A stretch of 64,000 bases of DNA, taken from Gymnopus androsaceus JB14 (Eukaryota; Basidiomycota; Agaricomycetes; Agaricales; Omphalotaceae). The position numbers and the translations under genes were made by a program. The stretch spans positions 124,001 through 188,000 of the forward strand of contig ML769455.1 of NCBI GenBank assembly GCA_009733575.1. The letters run 5' to 3'. The notes beneath the pieces are model-generated. The model was not told where the DNA came from and ran no database searches. It saw nothing but the letters and a program-made list of their open reading frames with translations. Numbering within the stretch: position 1 is the stretch's first letter; every line of letters starts with the position of its first letter. Positions 34,737 through 46,185 of the stretch are shown in pieces.

Positions 34737-35825
34737 ATGGCTACTGCATTGCCTCTTACTTTCAATCGTCAGTGCGAGAACCACTGTAAAAAATTGCTTC
34801 TACTAATAATAATATTCAGAAACTGTTCGCGGGATAATTGAATTCAGTCAGTAATTCCTTCCTCTACTCCATCCATCCTTACTGATCATATTCACAGTCG
34901 AAGTTGCCATCCACACCATCTTATACGTCCGCCAGGTATACCCCGCCGAGCTATTCATTCGCAGGAAGAAGTACGACGCCCCAGTGTTCCAATCGCGACA
35001 CCCAGCGCTGAACGCGTATGTAAGTGGAGCGGTAAAAGCAATCGGGGGGAGTTGGTCGATGTATGTTTGTGGTAGAGGTCGCTCAAGCATCGCCACAGAC
35101 TATCTGACTTGAGAATCGCAGGGAAATTTGGACAAAATCGTCGTTGTGATCAAGAACAAGGAGGAGAAAGCCTTGGAGCGATTCGTGTTTTCGGTTGAGA
35201 ATATGATTCAAGTGGAAAAATTTGATAAAGATACTAGGTTGGTTGAATGCATTGCTTGATCGAGAGGAAATGATTAAATATGTCATGTTCCTCATAGCGT
35301 TCGAAGGAGCCATGAATTCTATCTCCCTTGGACAATACTTCAGGTCCTTCCTCATCAAACTCAATATGATTGAAGCCCAGCTTGGGCAGATGCATCTCGG
35401 AGGCAGATCTTGATTCCATTCTTCATCGAGAAAAAACTAATTTCGCCGTAGACGACATCTCCTTTGCCATTCTCATGGAGCTCAAAGATGATCTAAAGCC
35501 GTCAATGGCTGAGGGATCCAAGGTAGCTTTTTGTTATTATTCTGATTAAGTGACTGACCATCCTATACAGGAGCCCCCGCCTTGGATCCCCGCCGACAAT
35601 CAGCACACCACCTCGGGGGCTAGTGACGATGCAGAGCTGCATATGGTGAGGGCTGTCAGTACGGGGATTATCAATGTGAGTTGGGCAATCTCATGTGGAG
35701 CCTTGGCTAAGGTTTTTTTTCCATAGTTATCCCTCGTAGTTCAAGAATCAGACGTCAAGCTGGGTCTAGATTCAGCATCAAATGCAGCAACGCAAAGTGA
35801 AAGTGTAGCTAGTTCTCATTCGTAG
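34737..35825 (+). CDS. REV7: REV7/MAD2L2 HORMA-domain protein
   Basis: REV7 is the HORMA subunit of DNA polymerase zeta and also acts in translesion synthesis and repair-choice complexes. The HORMA fold is visible as [76 protein letters not shown] and [12 protein letters not shown], followed by a hydrophilic tail with EPPPWIPAD. About 250 residues. Seven short introns are read; the one at 35403-35451 is GC-AG (GGAG|GCAGAT). Two single-base breaks occur: a G run of six at 35044-35049, where seven or four are needed, and an extra base near 35302. Homology resumes directly after each. It lies tail to tail with SNX4. Confidence 0.88.
35403..35451 (+). other. GC-AG intron in REV7
   Basis: Donor GGAG|GCAGAT and acceptor CGCCGTAG, 49 nt. 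It joins QMHLG to [11 protein letters not shown] in frame. No GT donor lies within the preceding 30 bases. Confidence 0.7.
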
Positions 35826-35919
35826 TTCAATCCATAATAATCAATAGAATAGTTCGATACAGTAAGTGTATATGTGTATGTGAAAACGTTAATAACGGAC
35901 AATTCGATCCCGACCTCGA

Positions 35920-37721
35920 TTATACGTCTACATGAATGCGTTGAATGACGGGTATTATCCTATCCCATTCTTCCATTGCCTGAGAAGAACTCAGTGCGTG
36001 GATTAGCGCAACAAAAGTAGAGATACTTACCGCCTTGTAAAACTCGATCTGGCCATCGGCAAAATTACCCAACATCTCCTTCATCTCTGCCTCTTTCGCA
36101 CGCTGGAATACAACCTGTTCTCGAAGGGTCTCGTCGCTGAATGAATCTGATGTTTCATGTGCGGTTGTTACTGCTTCTTGAAGCTAAACGGACAAGGTGA
36201 GTTGGGACAACAATAACTATTTTATATAATGCGTACCTCCTTGATCTTCACATCCAACTTTTTCATCTTCTCCACTCTTGACCGGTCGTCATCTGCACCG
36301 CGGATAGCGTCCATCCGATCCTTCAGATACGACCCCAGCCCTAACCCTGAGCTCCCTGCGTGCCCGCTAATGATGGCTGCAAGTCTATCGCGTTCGTCGC
36401 TGACGCCCGAAAGGTAATCAGAGAGCTCCTCAAAATCGAGTTGTTTCTGGTCCCGAAGCCTAAGAACGGCACGGTTGGCGTGGGAGTAGGAGAGAAGGGA
36501 GTGCAGGTGTAAGAGGAAGGGGTCGGTGGTGGTTTGTGTCTGTAAGACGGTGAACACTTGGGGGTTGCGTATTGGGTTTGAAACACTCACCGTGTGCCTT
36601 AATAGGGCAGAAAACTCCAAGAGGGTATTTGAGAAATGGTTCAATGGGTCCGTAATACCTGATTCCAGGAATCCAAGACCTTGAACCGCGACGGCCATAT
36701 CGTGGTAGTCTGCAGTCAGGTCTTCATTGGATTCCGGGTTACCGTCTTTGTTCAGCGTTCAGATGACCAGGAGTGCTGAGAAGAAGAAAGGAAAATGAGG
36801 GTATGCTCACCTGATGTCCTGTTGCGGACACGAGTCCAGAGACGCTCGGAGAGGACAAGGCCATCTTCGAACTTGTCGACGCCTTCACGCATGTCGAGAA
36901 AGCGCTCGTCGGGTTTGCGGACACGAGAGAACGCGTTGAGGAGTGTGTCGGTAATGTTGTCGACGATTCCCGGAGAGGGCTCCGGACCTGGCGGGTGGGC
37001 TAGGTGTTGGTGCATGTGGACATTCTACACGAAAGAGTTAGAGTATGTAAACAAGATAGAGAATATACTGACCCATTCCGAGGACTCGAAAAAGGCCCGG
37101 ACCAGAGTTGCTCGTTGGAGCGTTGGGTGACGTGCAAGCCGTTGCAAGAATCGATGCAGACTGACATTGTTAGACGAAATCAGGCTGGAAGAAAGAAAGT
37201 CTCACTCTAGCCGTCTCCGTTCCATGAATTCGGGGCTAAACCGGTCACCAGTGATGTATTCTGAACAAATACATTAGAAAGGAGGATAAGAGGCTGCAAG
37301 TCCTCATACCCAGTCTATGCTTGCCAGGAAGAGGTGGAACTACGCAGGCAGGAAAGTCTTTGACGAGATGTTCTCTCAGAAAGGTAAAGTCTTGGAATCT
37401 TCGTCTCACAGAGGGATTTGGAGTAGAGAACATGGGTAGATTTGTCTACACAGGTGTTCATTAATGCAAAGATAATGGAGAATATTGACATACCTTGGCG
37501 GATATCTGATACGATACATAAGCGTCCTTGGTCTCGGCTAGTTCCTTCTGAGGGTCAGTGACCGCAGTAATAAGATAGCCCTCCCATTTTGGATCGTGTG
37601 GCCCGCCTTCGCTGCTATCAATGCTTTGCCGGTAGCCAGGTCCAGATGAAGGTGTATAGTCATATACAGGTGCAGAAGGACTTTCCCAAGTTACACTGTC
37701 GAAAACGTCTTCATCGAGCAT
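35920..37721 (-). CDS. SNX4: Sorting nexin SNX4/Atg24
   Basis: SNX4 (Atg24) binds PtdIns3P on endosomes, recycles SNAREs and cargo, and supports selective autophagy. ATG at 37721 starts MLDEDVFDSVTWESPS. The PX domain follows: YLITAVTDPQKELAETKDAY, PSVRRRFQDFTFLREHLVKD, PPLPGKHRL, FSPEFMERRRLDLHRFLQRL. Then a BAR-type helical region with NVHMHQHLAHPP, DERFLDMREGVDKFEDGLV, ADYHDMAVAVQGLGFLESGI and a final helix ending WDRIIPVIQRIHVDV. About eight introns, all GT-AG, with the frame intact throughout. Its start codon is only 79 bases from that of the divergent PTM1-like gene. Confidence 0.92.
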
Positions 37722-37800
37722 GACAGTAATTGACAAGGGATATGGCTCATCACAAAGCTGCGCGCCAAACACGTCACATTCTACTTTCCCTCCTAATCCC

Positions 37801-40206
37801 ATGCATACCCTCATCGGTCTTTTTCTTTTTGCTTTTTCAACTGCTTCTGCCTACCAAGTTCCCGTTGCGGATACAGGTACTCTAAACTCAAATATACTAC
37901 AAATTTCCACTTAATTTTATCAGATTATTCTCGCCAAATATGCAGGTCGGGCTCTTTTATCTTTATGTACCTCATAATTCATCGAGCTTCAAAGTGGAAT
38001 CTGGGCAAATGACAAGACATATATCAATGCCAGCTTCGATGCCACATCGCAGGGGCAATTGGCAATGGTCATATATGAATGGGCTGACGCGCCGTATCTC
38101 GGGAAGGTTACATCCACCACCGACGAGCTTTTACCCGTGAGCAATCATCCTCGTCTTCTTGAACTCGGTACTAATACGTCTCAGCCGCAGAAAACCTATG
38201 TCTGTACCTCCGACGCGGTGTACAAAAACTTCTGCACTCGAGACGACTTAGGCCGCTTCATCCTTGACCTCCCCGCTGGGAAATCCATCAACGATACCAG
38301 TTTTTGGTCCGCTAGAGTCGAGCTTCCTGCTAATTCCAACACCTCATCTCCCCAAAGAGAATCTACCTCAGGCTTCTGGAATTCAGGCAACGATACCCTA
38401 CCTTCTTCGCAATCTGACAATGGTCCTACAGCGTGGCGCCGAGATATATCAAGCACCAGAGCGGTTAACACCAGTCCAACTGGGATTTATACCTATTCAC
38501 AACCAATCCAGTACCTCGTACGGAAGACTGGATACTATTGCGTCGGTAAATCCTGATCATCGTCGTAGTGTTGCTTTTCAAACTGACCGCCCGCGTGTGT
38601 AGCCATCGTTCCCGTCACCGTCCAAGGCTCTACGATTCGCCAGACATCGTCTGATCCCCACCCTCACTATAATGGCCTCATCTTCTTCCAAAACAAGTTT
38701 AATGGAATGCTCCCTGCTACGGATTATCCTAAAGTCAATGTACGTGCGTACATATTTTCATTCCGCGACAATGCTCATCGTGTACGCAGTTTTACTTTGC
38801 AATGTTCATTATATATGGTGTCTTGGCTATGTATTGGGGTTGGTTATGTTACAAGAACGCACAAGACCTTCTTCCGCTCCAGGTACGTTCGCCTGCTCGA
38901 CAAATATTCCCTCTCTTCTAAAACACTCGTAGTATTATCTATCTGGTCTTGTCGGACTGCTTGTCATTGAAATGGTAGCAAACTGGGGTGAGTCTTGGCA
39001 CCATTCCTACACCATCACACATTCTAACTACGATCAGGTTATTACCGCTACTTAAATGCTCACGGAAGAGGCACTACTTCCACCGTATTCCTCATCGTCG
39101 GTATGTATTCTTGAATGTTTACGGGCCTATTTCTTATATCTGCATGTTTGTTTCAGTTGCAATCTTGGACGCTGGACGAAACTCCATGTCATTCTTCATG
39201 CTTCTCGTCGTCTCTTTAGGTCTGAGCGTTGTGAAAGAGTCACTAGGGCGTACAATGATAAAGTGTCAAGTGCTTGCAGTCGCTCATTTCATTTTTGGAA
39301 GTAAGTGCCTGTTGTATGCTTGATAGTGCTAAACTAATTATGTCAAGTTTTATATGCTGTCGGAATTGTCGAACTCGAACTGGAATCTACTTCTGCTCTT
39401 GTTTTGCTGATATTTGTTATACCCCTTGCGTTTACATTGAGTGGGTTCCTTTTGTGGATTATGTATTCGCTGAACGGTACGTATACCCTCTTTTGTTTTG
39501 TAATGCCTTATCAACGATATCTATCTTTAGCCACCATCGCACAATTACGAGCCCGGAAACAACGGTACAAGCTGTCGATGTTCGAGATGCTGCACCGTAT
39601 CTTGCTCTTCACAGTCTTGGTTATCGCCATCTTTTTTGTAGTATCTTCGTTCTCGTTCTCGGGACGTCTTGCTGAAGGTTGGTTCTTGTTTCCTTTCCTC
39701 GAGGAGGAATTAACATGGCCTGCTTTTTCCTCCAGATTACGCGGCCAAGTCATGGAAAGTTCAATGGTGGCTGCTTGACGGCTGGCTTGCGTTGCTTTAC
39801 CTGGTGTCCTTTGTCTCTATTGCATATCTCTGGAGACCGTCGGAAAACAATAGAAGATACGTATACTCTTTTCCTTGCATCATTCTCAACTACCGATACT
39901 TACCTCTCCTTCCCAATATCCACACTAGCAATGTCGGACGAAATTGCGCAGGACGAAGAAGATGCCGAAGACTACGATCTCGAATCACTCGAGCACCGTC
40001 ATCGGGGGCGGGACGAAGACGAGGTCACGCTCAGAGGAGATGACCATGGTCCTGTTGCGGACGACGATGTCGTCTTTGAAATTGGTGACGACGACGAGAA
40101 TGAAATGACCCCAATCACTGCCAAGAGCTCTGCTCCGGCAAGGCAAAGATCTGAACGTTTGTCTGGGGAGGAGGAGAGGAGAGGCTTGATGGCGAGATCG
40201 GATTGA
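37801..40206 (+). CDS. PTM1/GPR107-like seven-TM protein (LU7TM family)
   Basis: Members of this family sit in the Golgi and endosomes and are linked to trafficking. MHTLIGLFLFAFSTASAY is a signal peptide. A lumenal N-domain of about 230 residues with Cys pairs (RQICSGIW, YVCTSDAVYKNFC, GYYCVAIVPV) is followed by the conserved start of the TM region (YPKVNFYFAMFIIYGVLAMY). Seven hydrophobic segments come next, including CYKNAQDLLPLQYYLSGLVG and NSMSFFMLLVVSLGLSVVK. The cytoplasmic tail is acidic (EEDAEDYDLESLEHRHR, DDDENEMTP). Twelve introns. A single base seems missing at the last exon joint near 39862. Ends at TGA 40204-40206. Confidence 0.88.
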
Positions 40207-40339
40207 CCAGAGGTAGTACAACATGTAAAAATCGCTGCTTAATTACCACAAAATACCTCATTCGCAAGTGTTGCAAGATTCCAATTTATAACAACAGTAT
40301 TAGATAAGAGAGCGAGTAACGCAGTATACATAAAGCACA

Positions 40340-43300
40340 TCAATCCCTTATACGACCAGTTGAGACTGTATAGAGTCGAGCAGCAATGTTCATACTTTGC
40401 AATTCCTAGTGAAAGCGGTGTCAGCATAATCAATGATTGCCCTCGATAATATTTACCTGGAATAGCAGTTTGGCTGCATAAGGAATGTAAAGTTGTGAAA
40501 CAGCGGTTTTGTTTTTACATGCACGACACTGGAAAAGGAGTCAGAATTGTTGGTTGAATCCATCAATGAAAGCTATTTACCTCGAAGCTTTGTTTCTTCA
40601 AGTTCGCTATTGCTGTTAGTCCACAGCTAATGGTGACGATAAGACTTTGAGCTGCAAGAAACGACGACGAAAACTTACATTTCACAGACATGCACCCGAT
40701 AAGCATCACTAGCTTCAAACAACCGCTCCTTCAGGAAACCAGCAATACCATGCGATATCATACAATCACGCTCCATCTCCCCGAAACGCAAACCACCATC
40801 CCTACTTCGACCTTCCACCGGCTGTCTCGTAAGAATTTGAACAGGACCTCTGGCACGAGAATGGATCTTGTCGTCCACCATGTGCTTGAGCCGCTGGTAG
40901 TATGTAGGACCAAGATACACTTGGGCCTGTAGTTTCCTCCCCGTGTGTCCGTGGAACATCACCTCCAAGCCTCGAGACTGGTAGCCTTCCTTTCTGAGGA
41001 ACATCGATACTGACTCGACAGTAAGGTCAGTAAAGGGAGTGGCGTCTCCTTCGTTTCCGATGAGGGTAGCGACTTTGGAGAGTAGACATTCAACCAAATG
41101 ACCGATGGTCATACGAGAAGGAATAGCATGAGGGTTGATGATGATATCCGGTACAATCCCCTCAGCCGTGAAGGGCATATCTTCCTGTCGATACGTTATC
41201 CCAATCGTACCCTTCTGTCCGTGACGAGAAGCGAATTTATCTCCAATTTGAGGGATACGAGTGGAACGGACACGAATTTTGACAAACTTTTGTCCCTCGG
41301 AATTCGTCGTGATCAAGACTTGATCAACGATACCACTCTCGGTACTCTTGAGCGGTGTAGAGACATCGCGTCGAGTATGCGTACGTGTACGTTGTCCAAG
41401 TTCCTCGCTGTCAGGAGGTATGGGGGCCGTCTTTCCAATGATGATATCCTCCCCACGGACACCAGTACCAGGCGCAATTAAACCGTCATCCTCCAACTTG
41501 TCGTACGTTCCATGCTTCATTCGCAAAGTGTTGTCACGCGTCGGCTTTTCGAACTCCTCCAGCTGCTGAATACCGCTCTTCTTTTCCAAATCCATGTAAC
41601 TTCGATAGTAGATACTTCGGAAAAGTCCACGGTCGACAGAGCTCTGGTTCATGATGACGGAATCTTCTTGGTTGTAACCGCTGTAGCACAAAATGGCCAC
41701 AATGGCATTCTGTCCAGCTGGGAGCTCCCGGAACTTGAGGTATTCCATTGATCGTGTAGTCGCAAGAGGTTTCTGAGGATAGTAGAGGATGTTCGCCATC
41801 GTGTCCATTCGGATGAGGAAATTCGTCAGGTAGATCCCCATGGCTTGTTTACCCATAGCGGATTGGTAGGTGTTACGAGGAGACTGAGCAAGATTGAGAA
41901 TATTTTCTTCAAATGTACGATAGCACATACCTGATTGTGATCGGGGAAAGGATAATACTAGCACAGATGCCCAAGATCATACTAGGATGAATCTCGCAAT
42001 GAGTCCAAGTATGTGCACTGATACCTGCCTTTAATCGAGCCGCAGGATCGAATTCCCCGTCATTCTCGTGAGGATCTATCCCTTGTTGCTGTAACCGAGA
42101 GTTGTCCAAGTCCTCCGGGGTCATCGAAATCATCACCGTTTCCTCCTCCTCTGCGTCCAGCAGTTCGATGATACCGCCCTTGATGAGATGCTCCCATTTG
42201 AACTCCGTGCCCTCGTCGTTCTGCCCTTTCAGTAGCCAATTTATGTGCTTCTTTTGCAGGACGAGCTGCTGATTTTCGACAATGAACAGCGGTCGACAGA
42301 CACGTCCAGCGTCAGTGTAAAGACGAAGCTCCTTCTCTCGAATGTCGCGCACAACCGACACTTCAGGACTGATGTCGTCCTTTCTCCGCAATTTCCTGAT
42401 CGTCTTTACTAGGTTCGCCGGATCACGATGGACACCCATCCAAACACCATTGACGAAAACTTTCGTCGTAGGAGTAGTCGAGTGAGCGTTCTCTTCGAGA
42501 GACTCCAAACCCCACTCCTCGAGGAATTCGATGACAGGTGCAGAGTATGATCCGACAGAGATACAGGACATGAGGGCCAAATTTTTAACTAGACCACAAG
42601 CTTGGCCTTCTGGCGTTTCGGCGGGACAGACCATACCCCAGTGAGTATTATGAAGCTGACGGGGCTTGGCGATTTTTCCTTCTCGTCCAAGCGGGGTATT
42701 GCAGCGACGCAAATGAGACAATGTCGAAGCGTAGGTATAACGATTCAGCACTTGAGATACGCCTGCCTTCGATGACATTGATTTCTTTTGATCACCCCAG
42801 TTACCTGTCGCGAGAGAGTATTTGAGACCGTTTGTGATGGTCTGGTGTTTGACCGCCAATGCAAGGTTGAACTCTTTGTGGGTCTCAACACACTAGAAGC
42901 AGAATAATTAGGAGGAGTACATGTAGAACGCATTTCGTGTACCTTTTGCATGTAACGATACACATCTTTTGTGAGTTTCCGGAATAACATTCGGAACAAG
43001 TTGGCAAGAAGAGGACCCGCTAAATCTAACCTCTTCTTTCCAAAGTGATCACGATCGTCGAGTTCTCGTCGTTCCAAAGCTGCAAGAAGCAGCGATGGAT
43101 CATGTAACCAAAGAAATATGCCTTCTTGGACTCTGACCCTTCCGCCATGGACACGTGCGGTAGCATCTCCTTCTGCAGAATCTCTTGCGCATAGCGGATA
43201 CGCTTCTCCCTAGAAAGACCGGTTGTGGTACCACGGTTACCAATGAAATCAAGGGCGACTTCACGGTCTTGTATGACGAAGCCTTCGTCAATACATGGCT

Positions 43301-44429
43301 TGAGCATTTCGAGCATTTGTCCATCCTGCATATCGTAGCAGATATGTTCGAGGATATCTCGGTCGGAAATAACTCCAAGACCATCGGAAAACAACCCAAA
43401 TTGGGATGTCAACCTTGATATAAGGGATAGTCGCCTTCATTACATTGCCCATCTAACTCGCAGATTAAGACATTGCGGTTGACTAGATTCAAAAATATCA
43501 CGTACCGCGCGCTCCTGGCCTCGATGGAACATTTTCACCTGGAACTGACTTATGGTCTTTCCTCCCTTCTCAACAGCACTACGAATCTCGGCCAAAAAGT
43601 TGATGGGGGATGGCTGGGCTTTGGCGAAGACGTATACGTGGTTCGTGGCCATACGCTCTTGGGCAATCAACACTTTTTCAGAGCCGTTGATGATGAAGTA
43701 GCCGCCAGAGTCATACGGGCACTCGTTCAAGTCGTAAAGATCCTGGTCTGCGAGTCCACGGAGAATACAGAAGGTAGACCGGAGCATGATGGGAACCTTG
43801 AGGACATGTTATAATACGATTCGTTGTGCACAAAAAGCTATAGACTCACCTTTCCAATCCAAACTTTCGTGGACTCCTCTGCACCGCCGTCATATTCGTT
43901 CTCCCAATTCATTTCACCAGCCACGCCGTCTGGATCTTCGCGTCCAACCATCACCTTTTTCCTCATCTCGATATACAACGGAGCAGAATACGTCAAATTT
44001 CGCAGACGTGCTTCCTGAGGGAACACAGGGACGACAGAGCCATCTGCTTCGGTGACGGTGGGTCGGGAAAGGTAGATTTGTCCAAACTTGATCTCGTATC
44101 TTCTAGTCATGTCTCCGTCACGTCCAGAGTGTTGGTCCTGCTGGTCCAGAATGAGATCCGCATTTTCATCAACCAATTCCTGCATCGTATTTTGTACGAA
44201 TTCATCAAATGAGTCCAGCTGCTGTCGGACTAGACCTTTTTGCTCGAAGAAACTAGAGATGACAGTCCAGCAATCCTCCTGCGTGATTTCGCTGTACTCG
44301 TCGTCGTCGTCATCCATACCATAATTGGGATCATCAAAGGCGTATGGGTCTTGCGTTCCATCGATTTCTCAAGAAACGCTCGGTTTAGTGCTCTCAGAGA
44401 AAGAGATATGGCAGATACCTTGACTCATA
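40340..44429 (-). CDS. RPB2: RPB2, second-largest subunit of RNA polymerase II
   Basis: Catalytic partner of RPB1 in RNA polymerase II. ATG at 44429 (MSQ, intron, [17 protein letters not shown]) leads through the protrusion and lobe ([15 protein letters not shown]), [19 protein letters not shown], the external domains, the hybrid-binding domain ([37 protein letters not shown]) and the clamp. The zinc-binding end is VCEICGL...ECRACKN and [19 protein letters not shown]. About 1200 residues. Three single-base breaks lie in the most conserved parts: a missing base at 41949-41950 (ASIIPFPDHNQSPRN), a missing base near 43092 ([17 protein letters not shown]) and an extra base near 43380 ([13 protein letters not shown]). 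A single-copy essential gene cannot carry these, so they mark sequence error. Confidence 0.97.
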
Positions 44430-44557
44430 GTCGAAGGCCCAGAATTATACAGCGCGGTTTCCAAAGATCCTTCACCACTCTCTAAGCTCCAAAGGTAGAT
44501 AGAAAGTTGCGGTAAAAGAGATCGTGATGGTAGACGAGAAGGATGGTAGGTCACGCC

Positions 44558-45776
44558 TTACTCAGCGGTTTCAACTTTTTTGGCGCTTACACGCTTTGAA
44601 TCACGTCGCGATTCTTCTACTTTACTACATTTGCCTGCTACATATCCCCCCGTTAAAATATCCATCTTTCGTAATGCACTAGACTCGTACCCTCCACCCT
44701 ATAAATGGTCTCAGAACAACTGAAAGGCATCATTCTTTTTCCCTACTCACCCCAAACAACACAGTGTGGTTCAAATAATGGAACAACTCATACAAGTGTC
44801 CACGCAAACTGAACTGGTCCGCCGGTTCAGTCTTTGGGAGATGTTTGTGGTATTCGGCGAAAAAGGACGGAGGAAATCCACCAAAGATTCTAGCAATGGC
44901 CAGGCTGGTCATAGATTCGGTGAGTGATCAAGTACATCCTTGGTTTCCTAGCTTGCTTACTCCGCTTCGTTGTGTCCAAAGTATGACGATGGGTCAAATA
45001 CGACAGGTTCTCCGGTGTCTCTGTCGCTTCCAACATTACCACTCTACAGCTGTGAATGTAATGTTCACCAAGATAGTATAGCACGCTTACTCACCCAGAG
45101 ATCTCCGTGAAGCAGTACAGGCTCAATCTTGAGTGGACCTACAAGTCGTTATACGCATTGTAAACCAACCGGCAAGGTCATGCATACCTAAAAGCTTTGG
45201 AATTATACTGGGAAGGTCAGTTGGGATGATTTTCTAGATCTAGCGTCTATACGCTACTGCTTCCTGATAGTTTCACCCTTTGCATATAGTCCTTCATGTC
45301 CACCCCTTTTCCGGAGCGTCTCCAAGGAGATCACCTATCATTTCGCTATAACACTCCTCCCAACTGTTGAACCATCCGTTCTTCATTCTAGTTGCCCCGC
45401 AGAAAGTAGGCACTTTGAATCCAAAGCCTTTCGGACTTGTGTGCGCGTGTAACTCTGTGGCCAGCCTTTTTGCTAGAACTGTGGCGCTTTTGTCATCGAG
45501 GTGTCCTATATCCTTGTATTCCGAAATAAAGAATGGTGTTTCGTCTTCGAAGTCTCCCGCTGAAAACACCTTCGGTGCTAATCCTGGCGAGGCAAGGTCG
45601 ATTTCCTTGAGGGATTCTGTCTCTCCTATATACTGCTCCCCTTCACTTCGAGACCCCTGCTTCACAAAATAGACTTTTCCGTTGGACGACTGAACTCTTC
45701 CGCCTACAACTCCTGTAAAATCCGCTGCTGGTTCAATCTTTGCGAGCTCGTTCAGAATATGCAGTGGCAATGGCAT
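44558..45776 (-). CDS. Fructosamine/ketosamine-3-kinase
   Basis: Enzymes of this family phosphorylate ketosamines on proteins and so start deglycation. The start was placed at ATG 45776 (MPLPLHILNELAKIEP), because upstream codons do not look like the family. Visible blocks: VYFVKQGSRSEGEQYIGE with the ATP-site Lys, FISEYKDIGHLDDKSA, LATELHAHTSPKGFGF, EPVLLHGDLWSGN (catalytic loop HGDLWxxN), PVVFDPSSYFGHNEAD (DP of the metal site), GGFPPSFFAEYHK and LYELFHYLNH. Short introns, frame intact. The stop is 129 bases upstream of the RPB2 start, on the same strand, so the RPB2 promoter overlaps or abuts the 3' end of this gene. Confidence 0.88.
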
Positions 45777-46185
45777 AAGTACTTGGAGATAAGTAAGAGT
45801 AAGAGCAGCTGTATAAGACCACTGACGTCGGACGGGTCGTGAGATTGATGGTTGAATGGCGGTCTGTGCCTCAACACATGTTCGCGAGTCTCGCGAGACC
45901 GACTTTGGCCACCAAGAAATACTTTGACATGTCCAACCGAACATCCTCGTTCAGCCTCGTCACCTGGATCACCTAGTCGAGTCGTAGCGAGTCTCTACTA
46001 CACAACCTGAAAGATATTGTTGAACGTTAAGGCTCGGCCAAGATCGCATCTGTGGGATCTTTCAGCTCTTGCTTAGAGAGCCAAGTCTTTCATCGGGACC
46101 CCAAAAGATGTAGCTGGGAAAAGATATAGCTGACTGATAAAACGATCGATAAACGAGACTATTAGCATCTTGTCTTCCTACTTCC
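45777..46185. promoter_or_regulatory. Divergent promoter, ketosamine kinase / OYE
   Basis: The 409 bases between the two outward-facing start codons carry no supported gene. An in-frame upstream extension of the kinase gene to 45944 exists but has no family similarity. No sharp regulatory motif was recognised. Confidence 0.35.

Noticed and set aside
45777..45944. Upstream extension of the ketosamine kinase to ATG 45944
   Set aside because: The extra 56 residues do not look like the family and include many Trp/Arg/Ser; the family start fits ATG 45776.
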